Source of the DNA: Ichthyophis bannanicus
Lineage: Eukaryota > Chordata > Amphibia > Gymnophiona > Ichthyophiidae
Direction of reading: 5' to 3'
DNA length: 64,000 bases
NCBI GenBank assembly: GCA_033557465.1
Contig: CM066040.1
Span: 329,362,297 to 329,426,296 of the forward strand
Below are positions 11,001 through 21,095 of the stretch, piece by piece; within the stretch, counting starts at the first letter, position 1, and every line of letters starts with the position of its first letter. The notes below the pieces were generated by a model, which was not told where the DNA came from, did no database searches, and was given only the letters and a program-made list of their open reading frames with translations. Both the position numbers and the translations under genes were made by a program.

Positions 11001-11927
11001 TTAACGTAAGTCCAAATGGTCAATCTTACACAGAGAACAGTCCATCTCACAACTCTCCGATATATCAGACTTGTTTTCTGGGTCAATAATCATATCCTCA
11101 CTGTAATCATTGTAGCGCTGCTTTGGAGAACTTTTAGACCTCAACTCGTGGATAACTTCTTGCAGCTGCCCTATGAAGTCGTCCCTCTCATTAGCAGTGT
11201 CTTTTTCTAAGGCAGGAAACTGGTTCTTACTTAAACTTTTCACTACAGCCTTTATGTCTGGTTCAAAGCATTTGGTAAGAATGTTTCTAATGTGAGCAGC
11301 TTTCAGAGCCGTGCTATCTCTGCTCTTATTGGCACTAGCTTTTAACTGCTGTACTATTTCTTCAGCAAACTTCTGGTTAGGGAATAATGCAGACGTACCT
11401 TCTTTACTGGCAATGGCTTCTCTGTACTCAGAGCTTTCTCCCCTCGTGCAGGCAAACTGTTTTACCTTTCCCTCGGGTAGCTTCCACAGAGGCTTTGCTT
11501 CCAGTGTTTCAGAGTTAAAGGAAATGGACCTTCCAGAATCTTTCTTAACTTGACCTGGGTTCCCAAGTTTCCCTTGTTGCTGTTTTCCTGTGTACCTTTG
11601 CTGCTTGAGTGGCTCAGATTGCTGTCGAGGCTTCTCTGTGCCTTCCTTCCTCTTTCCTCCTTCTAATCCTGAGGTCCTTGAACTCCTTGAGTTTCCTGAA
11701 CTCCTCCAGTCCCTTGAGTTAAAGTCTGACTCTGAAGCCGGTTTAAAACGGCTTCTTGCTGCAGCCACACCCCTCTGGTTACTCAGGTGGAAGTCATCAG
11801 AGCTGCATTCAGCTTCTACGTCAGCACTATGGCTGAGCTCCGTTCTAGCTGAAAGCATTCTGTTGCTATGGGAACCTGTCTTGTTCTTACTTTTAAAGGC
11901 AGACTGCTCACTATTTTCCCATTCCAT
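11001..11927 (-). CDS. unknown Ser/Lys/Glu-rich protein encoded within an LTR
   Basis: An uninterrupted 308-codon ORF starts at the first Met inside the LTR. The frame is also open back to the LTR's first base (TGT at 11954), reading CDSDSTTDQM. The protein is polar and low-complexity in its N-terminal half (Ser/Arg/Gly/Gln rich). A better-ordered region follows at about residues 160-270 (ALFPNQKFAEEIVQQLK, then KAAHIRNILTKCFEPDIKAV). It ends with a cysteine motif, CEMDCSLCKIDHLDLR. No signal peptide or membrane segment is evident. Copy 2 shares the N-terminal CDxxxTTxxME pattern and the C-terminal CxMxCxLC pattern, so both ends are conserved while the middle diverges. I do not recognise the family; a gag-like or accessory LTR protein is possible. 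Confidence 0.6.
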   Translation of the reverse strand: MEWENSEQSAFKSKNKTGSHSNRMLSARTELSHSADVEAECSSDDFHLSNQRGVAAARSRFKPASESDFNSRDWRSSGNSRSSRTSGLEGGKRKEGTEKPRQQSEPLKQQRYTGKQQQGKLGNPGQVKKDSGRSISFNSETLEAKPLWKLPEGKVKQFACTRGESSEYREAIASKEGTSALFPNQKFAEEIVQQLKASANKSRDSTALKAAHIRNILTKCFEPDIKAVVKSLSKNQFPALEKDTANERDDFIGQLQEVIHELRSKSSPKQRYNDYSEDMIIDPENKSDISESCEMDCSLCKIDHLDLR

Positions 11928-11954
11928 CTGATCAGTAGTGCTGTCACTATCACA

Positions 11955-12118
11955 GTATACTTTAGAGGAAAGGCGGAATAGAGATGATATGATTGAGACA
12001 TTTAAATACCTCCATGGCATAAATGCACAAGAGGAGAACCTCTTTTGATTGAAACAAGCTCTGCTACGAGGGGACATAGGATGAGGGTGAAAGGGGATAG
12101 ACTCAGGAGTAATATGCG
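11955..12118 (+). mobile_element. CR1 copy 1 (sense), piece 3
   Basis: Sequence resumes the CR1 C-terminal region (RGDMIETFKYLHGI, then TRGHRMRVKGDRL in translation), matching 13630-13780. It stops at about 12118, where a second CR1 copy of the same family begins. Confidence 0.8.
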
Positions 12119-13985
12119 GCAAAAACTTAGAGAAGCTAGCAAAGTAGTCAGGAAAGCAAAGATTCAAAAAGAGGAGGAAATAGCCAATGCAATAAAATGG
12201 GGGGATAAAACATTTTTCAGATGTTAGTGAGACGAGGAAGGGCAAAAGTGGTATTGTCAGACTCAAGGGTGAAGGGGAGGAATATGTAGAAGCTGATGAG
12301 GATAAAGCGGAATTGCTTAACAAATATTTCTGTTCTGTGTTCACAGATGAAGAACCAGGAGCAGGATCTCAGAAAACACCCACAAACAGGAACAGAAGCA
12401 AGGGTCATCTTGAACAATTTTCAGAAGACTGTGTTCATGAGAACCTAGCTCAACTTAAAGTAGACATAACGATGGGACTGGATGGGATACACCCTGGAAT
12501 ACTGAGGGGACTTGGGGACTTTCTAGCAGTTCCACTGAGTGACCTTTTCAATGCCTCGTTGGAGTCGGGAGTGGTGCCAAAGGACTGGAGAGAGGCTCAT
12601 GTGGTGCCTTTACACAAAAGCAGAAGTAAGGATGTTGTTGAAAACTACAGGCTGGTTAGTTTAACTTCGGTGGTGAGTAAATTATTGGAAGTGCTGCTGA
12701 AAGAGAAAATAGTGAGGTTTCTGGAGTCCAGCAGATTACAGAATCCAAGGCAGCATGGATTCACCAGAGGCAGGTCTTTTCAGACAAATCTGATTGATTT
12801 CTTTGACTGGGTGACCAGGGAGTTGGACCGAGGGAGAGCCCTAGATGTGGTGTTTTTAGATTTCAGTAAAGCCTTTTACATTGTTCCTCACAGGCGACTT
12901 ATAAACAAACTGAGCACCCTAGAGATGGACCCTAAAGTTACTGCTTGGGTTAGAAATTGGTTGGGTGGGAGGCGACAAAGAGTACAGGTAAATGGAGCTC
13001 ACTCTGAGGAGAAAGATGTTACCAGTAGTGTGCCCCAGGGGTCTGTCCTTGGTCCGATTCTTTTTAACATCTTTGTTAGTGATATAGCAGAAGGGCTGTT
13101 GGGTAAGGATTACCTGTTTGCAGATGATACGAAAATCTGCAATAGAGTAGACACCCAGGAAGGTGTAGATAACATGAGGAGGGATCTAGCTAAGCTTGAA
13201 TAATGGTCTAGAATTTGGCAGCTGGGATTTAATGTTAAAAAATGTAAGGTCATGCATTTGGGCTGCAGCAATCCAAGGGAGTAATATAGTATAGGGGGTG
13301 AAATACTTTTGTCCACTAAAGAAGATCAGGACCTAGGCGTGGTTGTGTCTGATCTTAAAGTAGCTAAACAGGTAGAAAAGGCGACGGCAAAAGCTAGAAA
13401 GATGCTTGGGTGCATACAGACAGGAATGGCTAGCAGAAAAGAGGAGGTGATAGTGCCTCTGTATAAGTCTTTGGTGCGACCTCATTTGGAGTATAGTGTG
13501 CAATTCTGGAGATATAAACAGGATATAAACAGGATGGAGTCAGTACAGAGGGTGGCTACTAAAATGGATAGGAGTCTTCATTATAAAGCATATGAGGACA
13601 GACTTAAAGATCTTAATATGTACACCTTAGGAAAGGCGGGATAGAGGTGATATGATTGAGATGTTTAAATACCTCCTTGGCATAAATGTACAGGGGGAGA
13701 GCCTCTTTCAATTGAAAGCAAGTTCTGCTACGAGGGGACATGGGATGAGGGTGAAGGGGGATAGATTCAGGAGTGATTTGCGGAAATATTTCTTTACGGA
13801 AAGAGTGGTGGATCCGTGGAATAGTCTCCCGGTGGAGGTGGTAGAGATGAGGACAGTATCTGAATTCAAAAAAGCATGCATTGGACAACCACAGAGGATC
13901 TCTAAAGGAAAAAAGGGGACTGTTGTAGTTGTTGATATGGAAGGACAGACTAGATAGGCCATGTGGTCTTTTTCTGTCGTCATAT
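12119..13985 (+). mobile_element. CR1 copy 2 (sense), 5'-truncated
   Basis: The copy runs from just before the RT domain to the 3' UTR. It is joined head-to-tail to the truncated copy 1 at 12118, either by insertion or by unequal recombination between related copies. Confidence 0.85.
12313..13957 (+). pseudogene. CR1 reverse transcriptase
   Basis: An open frame of 296 codons (12313-13203) has LLNKYFCSVF, GLDGIHPGIL, the DFSKAF block, SVPQGSVLGPI and the catalytic FADDT. A stop at 13201-13203 (TAA) replaces the GAA seen at the equivalent position of copy 1 (near 6461). The frame continues as the PHLEYSVQFW region (13309-13644), followed by the C-terminal ERVVDPWNSLPVEVV tail (13652-13957) after further frame changes. 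It is an inactive CR1 RT with no endonuclease. Confidence 0.88.
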
Positions 13986-13992
13986 TTCTATA

Positions 13993-14205
13993 ATTTTTTT
14001 TTTACAGAAAGAGTGGTAGATCCATGGAATAGTCTCCTAGTGGGAGGTGGTAGAGATGATGGCAGTGTCTGAATCCAAAAAGGCATGGGACAAACACAGA
14101 GGATCTCTAAAGGAAAAAAGGAGACTGTTGTAGTGGTTGATATGGAAGGGTAGCCTAGATTGGCCATGTGGTCTTTTTCTGCTGTCATGTTTCTTTGTTT
14201 CTAAA
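13993..14205 (+). mobile_element. CR1 3'-end fragment
   Basis: After a T-run the sequence repeats the CR1 tail (ERVVDPWNSL-like, then the TGGCCATGTGGTCTTTTTCTG 3' UTR) seen at 13797-13985. It is a third, very short copy in tandem. Confidence 0.75.
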
Positions 14206-14486
14206 TGATGCTATATGGAAATTGCTTAAAATGTAAAAGTTTAAGAAATAGCACAAGTTGAAGTATATTAATCACAGTATCCATGACGGGGGAGCCATGG
14301 TGTTGTTCACGGTGGACGCTATTATATAAAAGCAAAAAATGGGACTGATGATTGAAGTAATGAGCTGATAAGTACTAAAATGTTAGTGCTGTGTGCTACA
14401 ACATAGCTCTCTAGTCTGATTGTACCTTTCTATAATTTTATAATTCATGTTTTTTTAAGGGAGGTTAGGATTTATATATTGGGTAA
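14206..14486. other. unassigned spacer
   Basis: AT-rich sequence between the CR1 tail and the DIRS terminal repeat. I see no ORF or repeat signature. Confidence 0.5.
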
Positions 14487-14875
14487 TCTCCAGGAACAAG
14501 CAGGAATGAGTCTTCACATATGGGTACGTCGGTACCAACGGAGTCTGCGTGGGAACGCTCCCCAGCATCCAATTAGAACGCTTTTGGGAGCATCCCATCA
14601 CGCCTGCGTGCTGCCTTCCCGCCTTTCCCAACTGCCTCTCCTCAGTTTTCGTTTTTCCGCGGAGCCGGCAGGATGTACTCCTGTCACCGCAGAAAATTCT
14701 TCTTTTATTTTTTTTTATTTTCTTGTGGTTGCGTCTGCGTCTGCCTTCCCGATGCCACCGGTACCACCGGTGTTTCTTCCTTCTTTTTTCTTACAAAATT
14801 TCCTTCTGAGGAATATTTTTTCCCTGTTAGTGCCTTACAGTTTTTTCGGCCTGCTAGGCCTACTTACTTTCCTTC

Positions 14876-15829
14876 ATGGAAATACCAGCCACTAATCCTA
14901 AGAAATGTTTAAACTGTGGCGGTACAAAATTAATTGTAGACACTCATAATTGGTGTCTACCCTGTTTGGGTCCTGACCACCATCCGCTGCAGTGTTCTTT
15001 CTGCAGCGGTATATCCAGAAGGCATCTTCAGCATCGAGCATGTCTCGATACGCGGTCCCCATTAAACTTCACGGGACCAGCCAACGCTGCTTCTTCACAG
15101 GATCAGGTAACCCAAAAACAGTCTGTTAAGACTAGCCAGGCCTCGAGTGGTAGATCTCATGCTCAGCATAGAGATGCCTCTGGTGTTGCCCTCGAGAACA
15201 CCTTGGCATTAAAACCCCGGTGGGAGTCTTCGGCCTCCAAACCATTTATGGGGTTTCAGGTTGTTTCTGGGGTTCTCACCTCTACGAACATACCTGAGCC
15301 ATGCTCAGTGGCGGCATCCGCTTGGGGCGGTACCAATACCCCTGCATCGGCAATGGTGTTGGATGAAACATTCCTCACCAAAGATCGCAGTCTAGCGCTC
15401 TCAGTTCCTTCGGGGTCGACTGAGCTGCTGCTGACCGATCTTCCAGTATCGGTATCCATACCGGTACCGGTACTGGTATCGACATCGGTATCCTACAGAT
15501 ATGCATCGATAGACTTGCTTCCTTCGATGCCGAGTCTGGAATCGATCTCTAGTCTGGATGACTGGGTACCGACTCGTCTCGGTACCGACTTCAAACGGTA
15601 CCGAAGACATTCTACCGATGATCAAGGTCTGCCACATTCGGTTACCTCGGAAACATCCAACCTCAACAGGTTCAGCAAACCCAGCAGTCGCAGGGTTGAT
15701 GATAGACTCTTCACTGAATCCTCTTCCTGTTTGAGGTTTAGAACCTGTAGTTTGCTTCTTCCCATTACAAGCATCTACATCGGTTCCATCCTAAAATTTA
15801 CACATGTCTCTCTTAAAGAGACATCTTGA
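14876..15829 (+). CDS. DIRS gag-like protein, truncated
   Basis: 317 codons with an N-terminal Cys/His motif: CLNC ... DTHNWCLPCLGPDHH ... CSFC (residues about 12-42). The DTHxxCLxCLGPDH core is shared with copy C (DTHDCCLRCLGPDH). The centre is Ser/Pro/Val-rich and its codons repeat GGTACCG-like hexamers. It contains SLPSMPSLESISSLDDWVP, which recurs nearly unchanged in copy B. The ORF ends early, because the PGFQKxQLPHHSMVVESAM region present in B and C is missing. Gag presumably packages the element RNA. Confidence 0.8.
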   Translation: MEIPATNPKKCLNCGGTKLIVDTHNWCLPCLGPDHHPLQCSFCSGISRRHLQHRACLDTRSPLNFTGPANAASSQDQVTQKQSVKTSQASSGRSHAQHRDASGVALENTLALKPRWESSASKPFMGFQVVSGVLTSTNIPEPCSVAASAWGGTNTPASAMVLDETFLTKDRSLALSVPSGSTELLLTDLPVSVSIPVPVLVSTSVSYRYASIDLLPSMPSLESISSLDDWVPTRLGTDFKRYRRHSTDDQGLPHSVTSETSNLNRFSKPSSRRVDDRLFTESSSCLRFRTCSLLLPITSIYIGSILKFTHVSLKETS

Positions 15830-16884
15830 CTTTTAGCACATAGAGCTTCTTAAGATGATTATGCTTTACAGGTAGTAAAGTTACTCCTCTTCCTCTGAAG
15901 TACACAGAGGAGTAACAGCTGTCAATAAGGTTGCTATGCCTTTACCTTTGACTTTTTCTCCTGTATCAGCATGTCTCATATTACTTTTTCATCGTAAGTC
16001 TTTTTTCAACTCTGTCCCTCTTACTAAGACATTTGGTCTGTAAGAGTGGTACCACTTAAATGAAGGCTTATCCCTAAGCCCCTAAGTTTTCTTTCAGAGT
16101 TGTCTCCCCCCTTGCATTCTTGTTTTTGCTGGCAGCTTCTCAGACAATGATGGAGTCTTACCACTCCTACTTATGTCTGTATGTCTTTCTCCAATCTTAG
16201 GACCTAAGATTTCTTCTGCTGCCCTAACAATAGTTAGAACTGCAGGGGCTCTTAGTGGTTAGACCACTGACTTGCTGTCCAAGCAACCAGGGCTTGATCT
16301 CCAATATCAACCTTTTCTGGCTATTGTTGCAGACACATTACCTTACCTCCTATCCTTAGCCTTCCCCAATCCTTGGGCTTGGCGGAGTAGTTCAGGTTAC
16401 ATACTGGCTCTTAAACAGCCAGTTTTTTCTTCTAATCAACCTGCAACATGCTCTCTGCATCTCTACAGAGCAGCTCTGCACTATGGGACCTTGTCAGAGA
16501 GCAAATAATTCCAGATGGTTAGGAAGGCCTTTACCTAGTCATGATTACTAGGTTCTTCCCTTCCCTTCCCTTACCATTTCCATTAAAGTCTTCTTAAATA
16601 AAGGACACAGGCCTTTAATTAAGTGAAGACCTAAAGAATTATCCAATTCCCTGGGTTGGTTCACATCTCTAGTGGACCCTTTCACCAGGGATGGTTTTCT
16701 TTCAGTAATAGCCAGTCCTTGTCTTGTATTTTCCTTCCATCCTCAATTCTTCATGGCGTAATTCATATTGAGCGCAAGAATGTACCATACTCATTTTGCC
16801 CTCATAGAAGGGTAAATATGGTATTTTATTTCATTGCATCTTTTTCTCTAGCTGCCTGCTGGAGTTATGGAAGGATTCGGAGGG

Positions 16885-17158
16885 AGCAGTGGCCTAGTGG
16901 TTGGGGCAAGGTACTACAGGCCGGAAGGTCGGTGGTTCAAATCCCACTAGAGGACAGCAACCTTGGGCCGGAAGGACTGGGGTTTCTAGTCCCACAGGTG
17001 CTCCTTGTGGTCTTGGGCAAGCCACTTAACCCTCCATTGCCCATGTTCCCTGTATTAGTGTATGTGTCTCATATCCCCTCGTGTTAAATGTATCCCCCAA
17101 CCGCTTTGACCCGGTGAAAAGCGGGATATAAATGCAGCTAAATAAATAAAAAAAATAA
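16885..17158 (+). mobile_element. tRNA-derived SINE
   Basis: The head has an A-box-like TGGCCTAGTGGTT and a B-box GGTTCAAATCC about 45 bp later. The core CTTGGGCAAGCCACTTAACCC resembles the MIR/CORE-SINE core. The tail GGGATATAAATGCAGCTAAATAAATAAA resembles L2-type 3' ends. It would be transcribed by RNA polymerase III and mobilised by a LINE. Confidence 0.8.
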
Positions 17159-17409
17159 AATACTATCTGCAGATTAAAAACATCCTCTGCATTTTTCATG
17201 TAGGTCTCCATTCCTGGTTATTCAAGGGCTAGAGTTCTTAGAGGACTCTAGACTTCTCCTTGCCAGTGAGAGCACTCCCTTAGTTCTCCCACTCATAACC
17301 AGGGAGAATGGATTCTCTAAACATCTTCTCAAGCAGGTATCTCCCTTCTTGTTATTAGATGAATCTTTCTCTCTCCACATTCCCTATGTGGGGACATCGG
17401 TATATATAT

Positions 17410-17545
17410 ATACCCCTGTTACCCAAGTTTTTTGTGCCCTGTTATCTGTAAACTCATGCGTGTTAACTGTACTGAGCCTTTTTGTTCCATGTAAACCGCG
17501 CTTATGCTGAATATATAAGAGATTGTAAATAAATAAATAAATATG
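17410..17545 (+). mobile_element. 5'-truncated L2 3' end
   Basis: GTAAACCGCGCTTATGCTGAATATATAAGAGATTGTAAATAAATAAAT matches the 3' end of the L2 at 37811-37890. It lies in the TA-rich part of DIRS copy A, the same part of the element that the large L2 entered in copy B. Confidence 0.75.
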
Positions 17546-17730
17546 TATACATGTATATAGACATATGCATGTCTGTGCTCATTTAGATATATATATTCAT
17601 ATAAATGGATATATCTGTATTTACCTATCTATATCTATATATATATATTGCAATATATGATAGTAGGTAGATATATATCTATATACTTTTTCTGTCTGTC
17701 TGCCTAGGTTCATATATATATTTCCTCACG
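17546..17730. repeat. TA-rich simple repeat inside DIRS copy A
   Basis: Degenerate TATA/TATC/GTATA runs. Similar runs flank the L2 in copy B (33525-33608 and 37903-37960), so this seems to be an ancestral low-complexity segment of the DIRS family. Confidence 0.7.
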
Positions 17731-18488
17731 GCCCTGACAGATAGTCACTATCCCTTGCAGTGCTGTTCCAGCATACTTAGGGTTCTCCATAAACAATCAC
17801 TTCCCTGTGGTAGTTAAAGGGTTTTTACACCATGACCTTCAGTTTAGGTACATCTGAAGCCCTCCATATACCCTCTTTTTCCTAAGTGACTTCAGTTAGG
17901 AAGGACATTCTGAATCTTCAGAAAATAGGAGGCTACAATGCCTTATACTTCTGTCCTTCTTTGTTATCAGATATAGGGATCTTCAAAGCCCCTCTTCTCC
18001 TATAAGAACTATGTCTCTTTAAGGTCAAAAGAGCTTCATTCTTATCTAATGGGGACTTCCACGTTTCCTGCAAAAGTCCTCCCTCATGGAACTACCCCAG
18101 TTCCACTGGGGTTTTTTTCTTCTCGCCCTAAAGGTTCTGATCTCAAACTGTCTTTTGCACAGTTTATTTACCTCTGCTTACATTGAGGTACCCCTTGGGG
18201 ATATTCTGCTGGTTCATATTAGCACATCCATATGAACCTCCATAACCTTTTACAATACCACCAGGTGAGGTCCATATTGCTTTATTGCAATTAAATATTT
18301 ACTACTAGATATCACCTGCACATGGACTCCTTTCTAGGCGCCCTGTTTGGTCCCGCTGTTCCATAGCACATCTTTTTAGTTCAACTCCTACCCTCCATTC
18401 CTAGGATGCCTGAGGTTCTGTTGAATAGCATGGCTTTCTCAGATCCGCAACATGCTGGGACTCCTCCAGGCATCTTAGCTTGGAAGTC

Positions 18489-18586
18489 CCCATATGTGAA
18501 GACTCATTCCTGCTTGTTCCTGGAGATAGCACAGTTACTTACCTGTAACAGGTGATCTCTGGGAACAGCAGGAATAAGTCTTCACA
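18489..18586. repeat. DIRS internal complementary region (copy A)
   Basis: 18489-18526 is the reverse complement of the left terminus (14487-14524). 18533-18586 is the reverse complement of the right terminus (18795-18848). DIRS elements use this segment as a splint to circularise their cDNA. Confidence 0.85.
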
Positions 18587-18850
18587 GCCCACCCACCTCC
18601 CCTAGGAGTTGTATCTCTCTATCTCTTTCCCCTCTTTCTCTCTCTTTGTCTCAGCTTTAAAACTTAACTGAGGTGAGGTAGTTGGGAAAGGCGGGAAGGC
18701 AGCATGCAGGCATGATGGGATGCTCCCAAAAGCGTTCTAATTGGACGCTGGGGAGCGTTCCCGCGCAGACTCCGTCGGTACTGACGTACCCATATGTGAA
18801 GACTTATTCCTGCTGTTCCCAGAGATCACCTGTTACAGGTAAGTAACTGT

Positions 18851-19740
18851 GCTTTATTGCTCCTTTCGGTAAAGACATTTTTGTGTAGTCTAAATAGACC
18901 ATAAACATACATAAGAAAATACAGTTACCCTTGCCCAGTATTCATCCAGGTTATTTGAATTTCTTTGTGACACACTCAGTTGGCTTGTGGGTGCCTTTAT
19001 GAGGTGTACTGCTATAGTTTTTATTATCCTTTACAAGTCTTGGCCTTTACAAATGTCAATTTTTGCCAGACCATTTCTTTTTCCCCTTATTTAAAGAAAA
19101 GGAAAAGCAAAGGATTTATCTAGGAATTGTGATATGCTTCTTTGTAATTCAGCACATTTCTTTCTGTTTGGTTTGGCACTGACTGCTTTCCCTTAATAAT
19201 TCACAAGGTCTATACAGTAAATCCTAGATGGGGCAGGTGTACAGCTAGAATATTTGCTAGGAATGAGGATTAATTAGATGTTTGCTGACCATTTCAGCAC
19301 TTTTGAATAGTAAAGATTGACAATAATTTGCATGTTTAGAGACAGGGTTCTTTAGGTTTTACATTAATTTTACCAAAAATGACAAGAATTACTACTTTGT
19401 GAGATTATGTTTTGTTGAATTTCAATGAAATTAGAAGCATTGTACAAATGGAAACTCAGTGAGCTGTGATTGTGAGCCATGAATATTCTTTGTACTTAAC
19501 CAGATTTCAATGTCCCAATTTATACAACCGCCAGCACCATAAACCCTTTTAAAAAAAAGAGATCATCTTTTTAATTTTGTGAATAAAGCTAAACTGCTCT
19601 GAAATAATAGAGACATGTGAAACCTGGCAACACCTGGCCTTTTCAGCCTTATTCTGTAGCTTTTTTGCATGCAGTGTCAACAAGTAAGCAAAATCATTCT
19701 ATAAATTTCAGTAAAATTATAATTTTTGTTTAAAAACAAA
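18851..19740. other. unassigned AT-rich spacer
   Basis: About 890 bp with no ORF or repeat signature that I can name. Confidence 0.45.
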
Positions 19741-20068
19741 AGGGCCGATATTCAAGAGGGCTTATCCATTTAGCTAACCAGATAAGTCCTGGAGAGCCCA
19801 ATATTTAGTGGCACTATCTGGATGGTGCAGCTGAAAGTGTTGTGATGGTCAGAGGAAATAATCTGGATAATGCTGGGGAGTCCATGGGGGAGCTGGCACT
19901 TATCTGGATGATGGTGATTTTTAGCAGCGCTATGCGGATCAGTATCTCCATAATTTAGGACATGAAAAAGCTGTCCTAATTGTATACAGATTGGCTTTCC
20001 AGATAGTAACTGAATGTCACCACTCTCCAGATAGCCTCTGGCAGTGACTGTACTGCCGAGTATCCAGA
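19741..20068. repeat. possible non-autonomous DNA transposon
   Basis: It starts GGGCCGATATTCAAGAGG and contains repeated ATCTGGATA-like motifs. It ends near CTGCCGAGTATCCAG, which is weakly complementary to the start. Such ends occur in hAT-like MITEs; I see no clear target duplication. Confidence 0.35.
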
Positions 20069-20412
20069 TTTTTATTTTTTACCCACGGTGGCTAGTGTTT
20101 AGAAAATTGCTTACCACCATAGGCTCAATATTACTCCCAACATTTCTGCAGTATATCTTATTACTTCCAAAGTTTTGCACCATGGAGGTAATTCTTAAAA
20201 ACATTTTAGGTCCAAAAATCGCCTAGTATAAGACTGAATCTCTTCCCCTCCACCCCTCTCCCCCACCTCCCCCCCACCTCCCAGTAAAGTTACACAAGTA
20301 TAGGAAATTGGATAAATGTAGAAAGTAGACATTCTGGGGGTCAGAGTTTGGGTGAAGTAGAAAATACACATGCCTCCATTTTATAAAGTATACATGTAGA
20401 ATCCATGTCCAT

Positions 20413-20428
20413 ACACACACACACACAC
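20413..20428. repeat. (CA)n microsatellite
   Basis: Eight CA units in otherwise unassigned sequence. 20070-20830 holds nothing else that I can name. Confidence 0.8.
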
Positions 20429-20829
20429 CTGCTATGGAGCAGGTGTAAATGCATGCATTCGGATTGTGGGGAGTATTTGCATGAAGGGCTGTTTTATAAG
20501 GGGAAAGTACTGTATATGCTTTTTTTTTGCTTATAATATAGGTACATTCCAGGTGTGGCCCATTATAAAATTGATCCCTATATATATAGAATTCTGTATG
20601 TCCTTCTACAGTAAAGCGGTGATACCATCTACTCCAGTGCAATATGTTGGCAGACTGTTCTTTAAGTCAGTGCAATATTGCAGCATTTGCTGAACTCATG
20701 TACCATGTGATACGTAGTTAGATCAGACGTCTACAGGCATGTCCACGTTTATACTCACTCCAGGCATTATTAGGCATCAGGAAAGTGCTTGTTTTCCCCT
20801 TAAAACATCCAGAGAGTGTAGAGAAGATG

Positions 20830-20945
20830 GATAATTAAGTGACTAGCCTTAGATCACAAAAGCCCACACTGGGATTTGAACCCTGGCCATCAAGCTCTTC
20901 AGCCAGTACTCTAGCTACTATGCTATTAAATGTCTTGGTTCTAAA
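20830..20945 (-). mobile_element. MIR-like SINE fragment, antisense
   Basis: TAAGTGACTAGCCTTAGATCACAAA and GGGATTTGAACCC are the reverse complements of a CORE-SINE core and a tRNA-type B box. Confidence 0.5.
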
Positions 20946-21095
20946 AAGCTATGCTGAGGACATCTATATAGATGTCTGACAGACGTCCATATTGCGCATG
21001 TCCACATTTCCAAAATCATGCCTGCTTTTTTTCAGAAGTTCTGGCAAATTTAAACCTGCCAAGGAACTCCATGGTATGAAAACTGATGTTCCAAA

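Larger units (their letters stand above)
10652..11954 (-). mobile_element. solo LTR carrying an ORF (family E, copy 1)
   Basis: The 1,303-bp insertion starts TGTCC and ends TCACA, the TG...CA ends of an LTR. It is flanked by GTAT at 10648-10651 and 11955-11958, a 4-bp target duplication of the size made by Gypsy or gammaretrovirus-like integrases. No second LTR or internal region is seen. On the minus strand it has a long ORF, then an AATAAA signal about 175 bp from the end and an ACTACAACTCCCAGC motif. The same plan recurs at 21096-22421 and at 44786-45870. Confidence 0.75.
14487..18850 (+). mobile_element. DIRS-type retrotransposon, gag-only (copy A)
   Basis: The left end (14487-14645) is inverted at the right end (about 18665-18848), with the GGTACGTCGGTACC block and flanks in reverse complement. 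An internal complementary region at 18489-18586 is the reverse complement of the left end joined to that of the right end, a DIRS hallmark used to join circular intermediates. Only a gag ORF is present. 15840-18480 has no RT, RNase H or recombinase motif in any frame I read. A SINE and an L2 tail lie inside. Copy B is the same family. Confidence 0.85.

Noticed and set aside
12045..12344. N-terminal extension of the minus-strand ORF at 11.0-12.3 kb into CR1
   Set aside because: The extension lies beyond the LTR boundary at 11954 and is antisense CR1; the real frame starts inside the LTR.
16245..16320. tRNA-like sequence with TTAGTGGTTAGACCACTGAC
   Set aside because: An A-box-like start but no convincing B box or cloverleaf; likely a SINE scrap, not a tRNA gene.
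17399..17730. TA-rich arrays as a possible CRISPR or satellite
   Set aside because: There are no uniform spacers or fixed repeat unit; it is a degenerate microsatellite.
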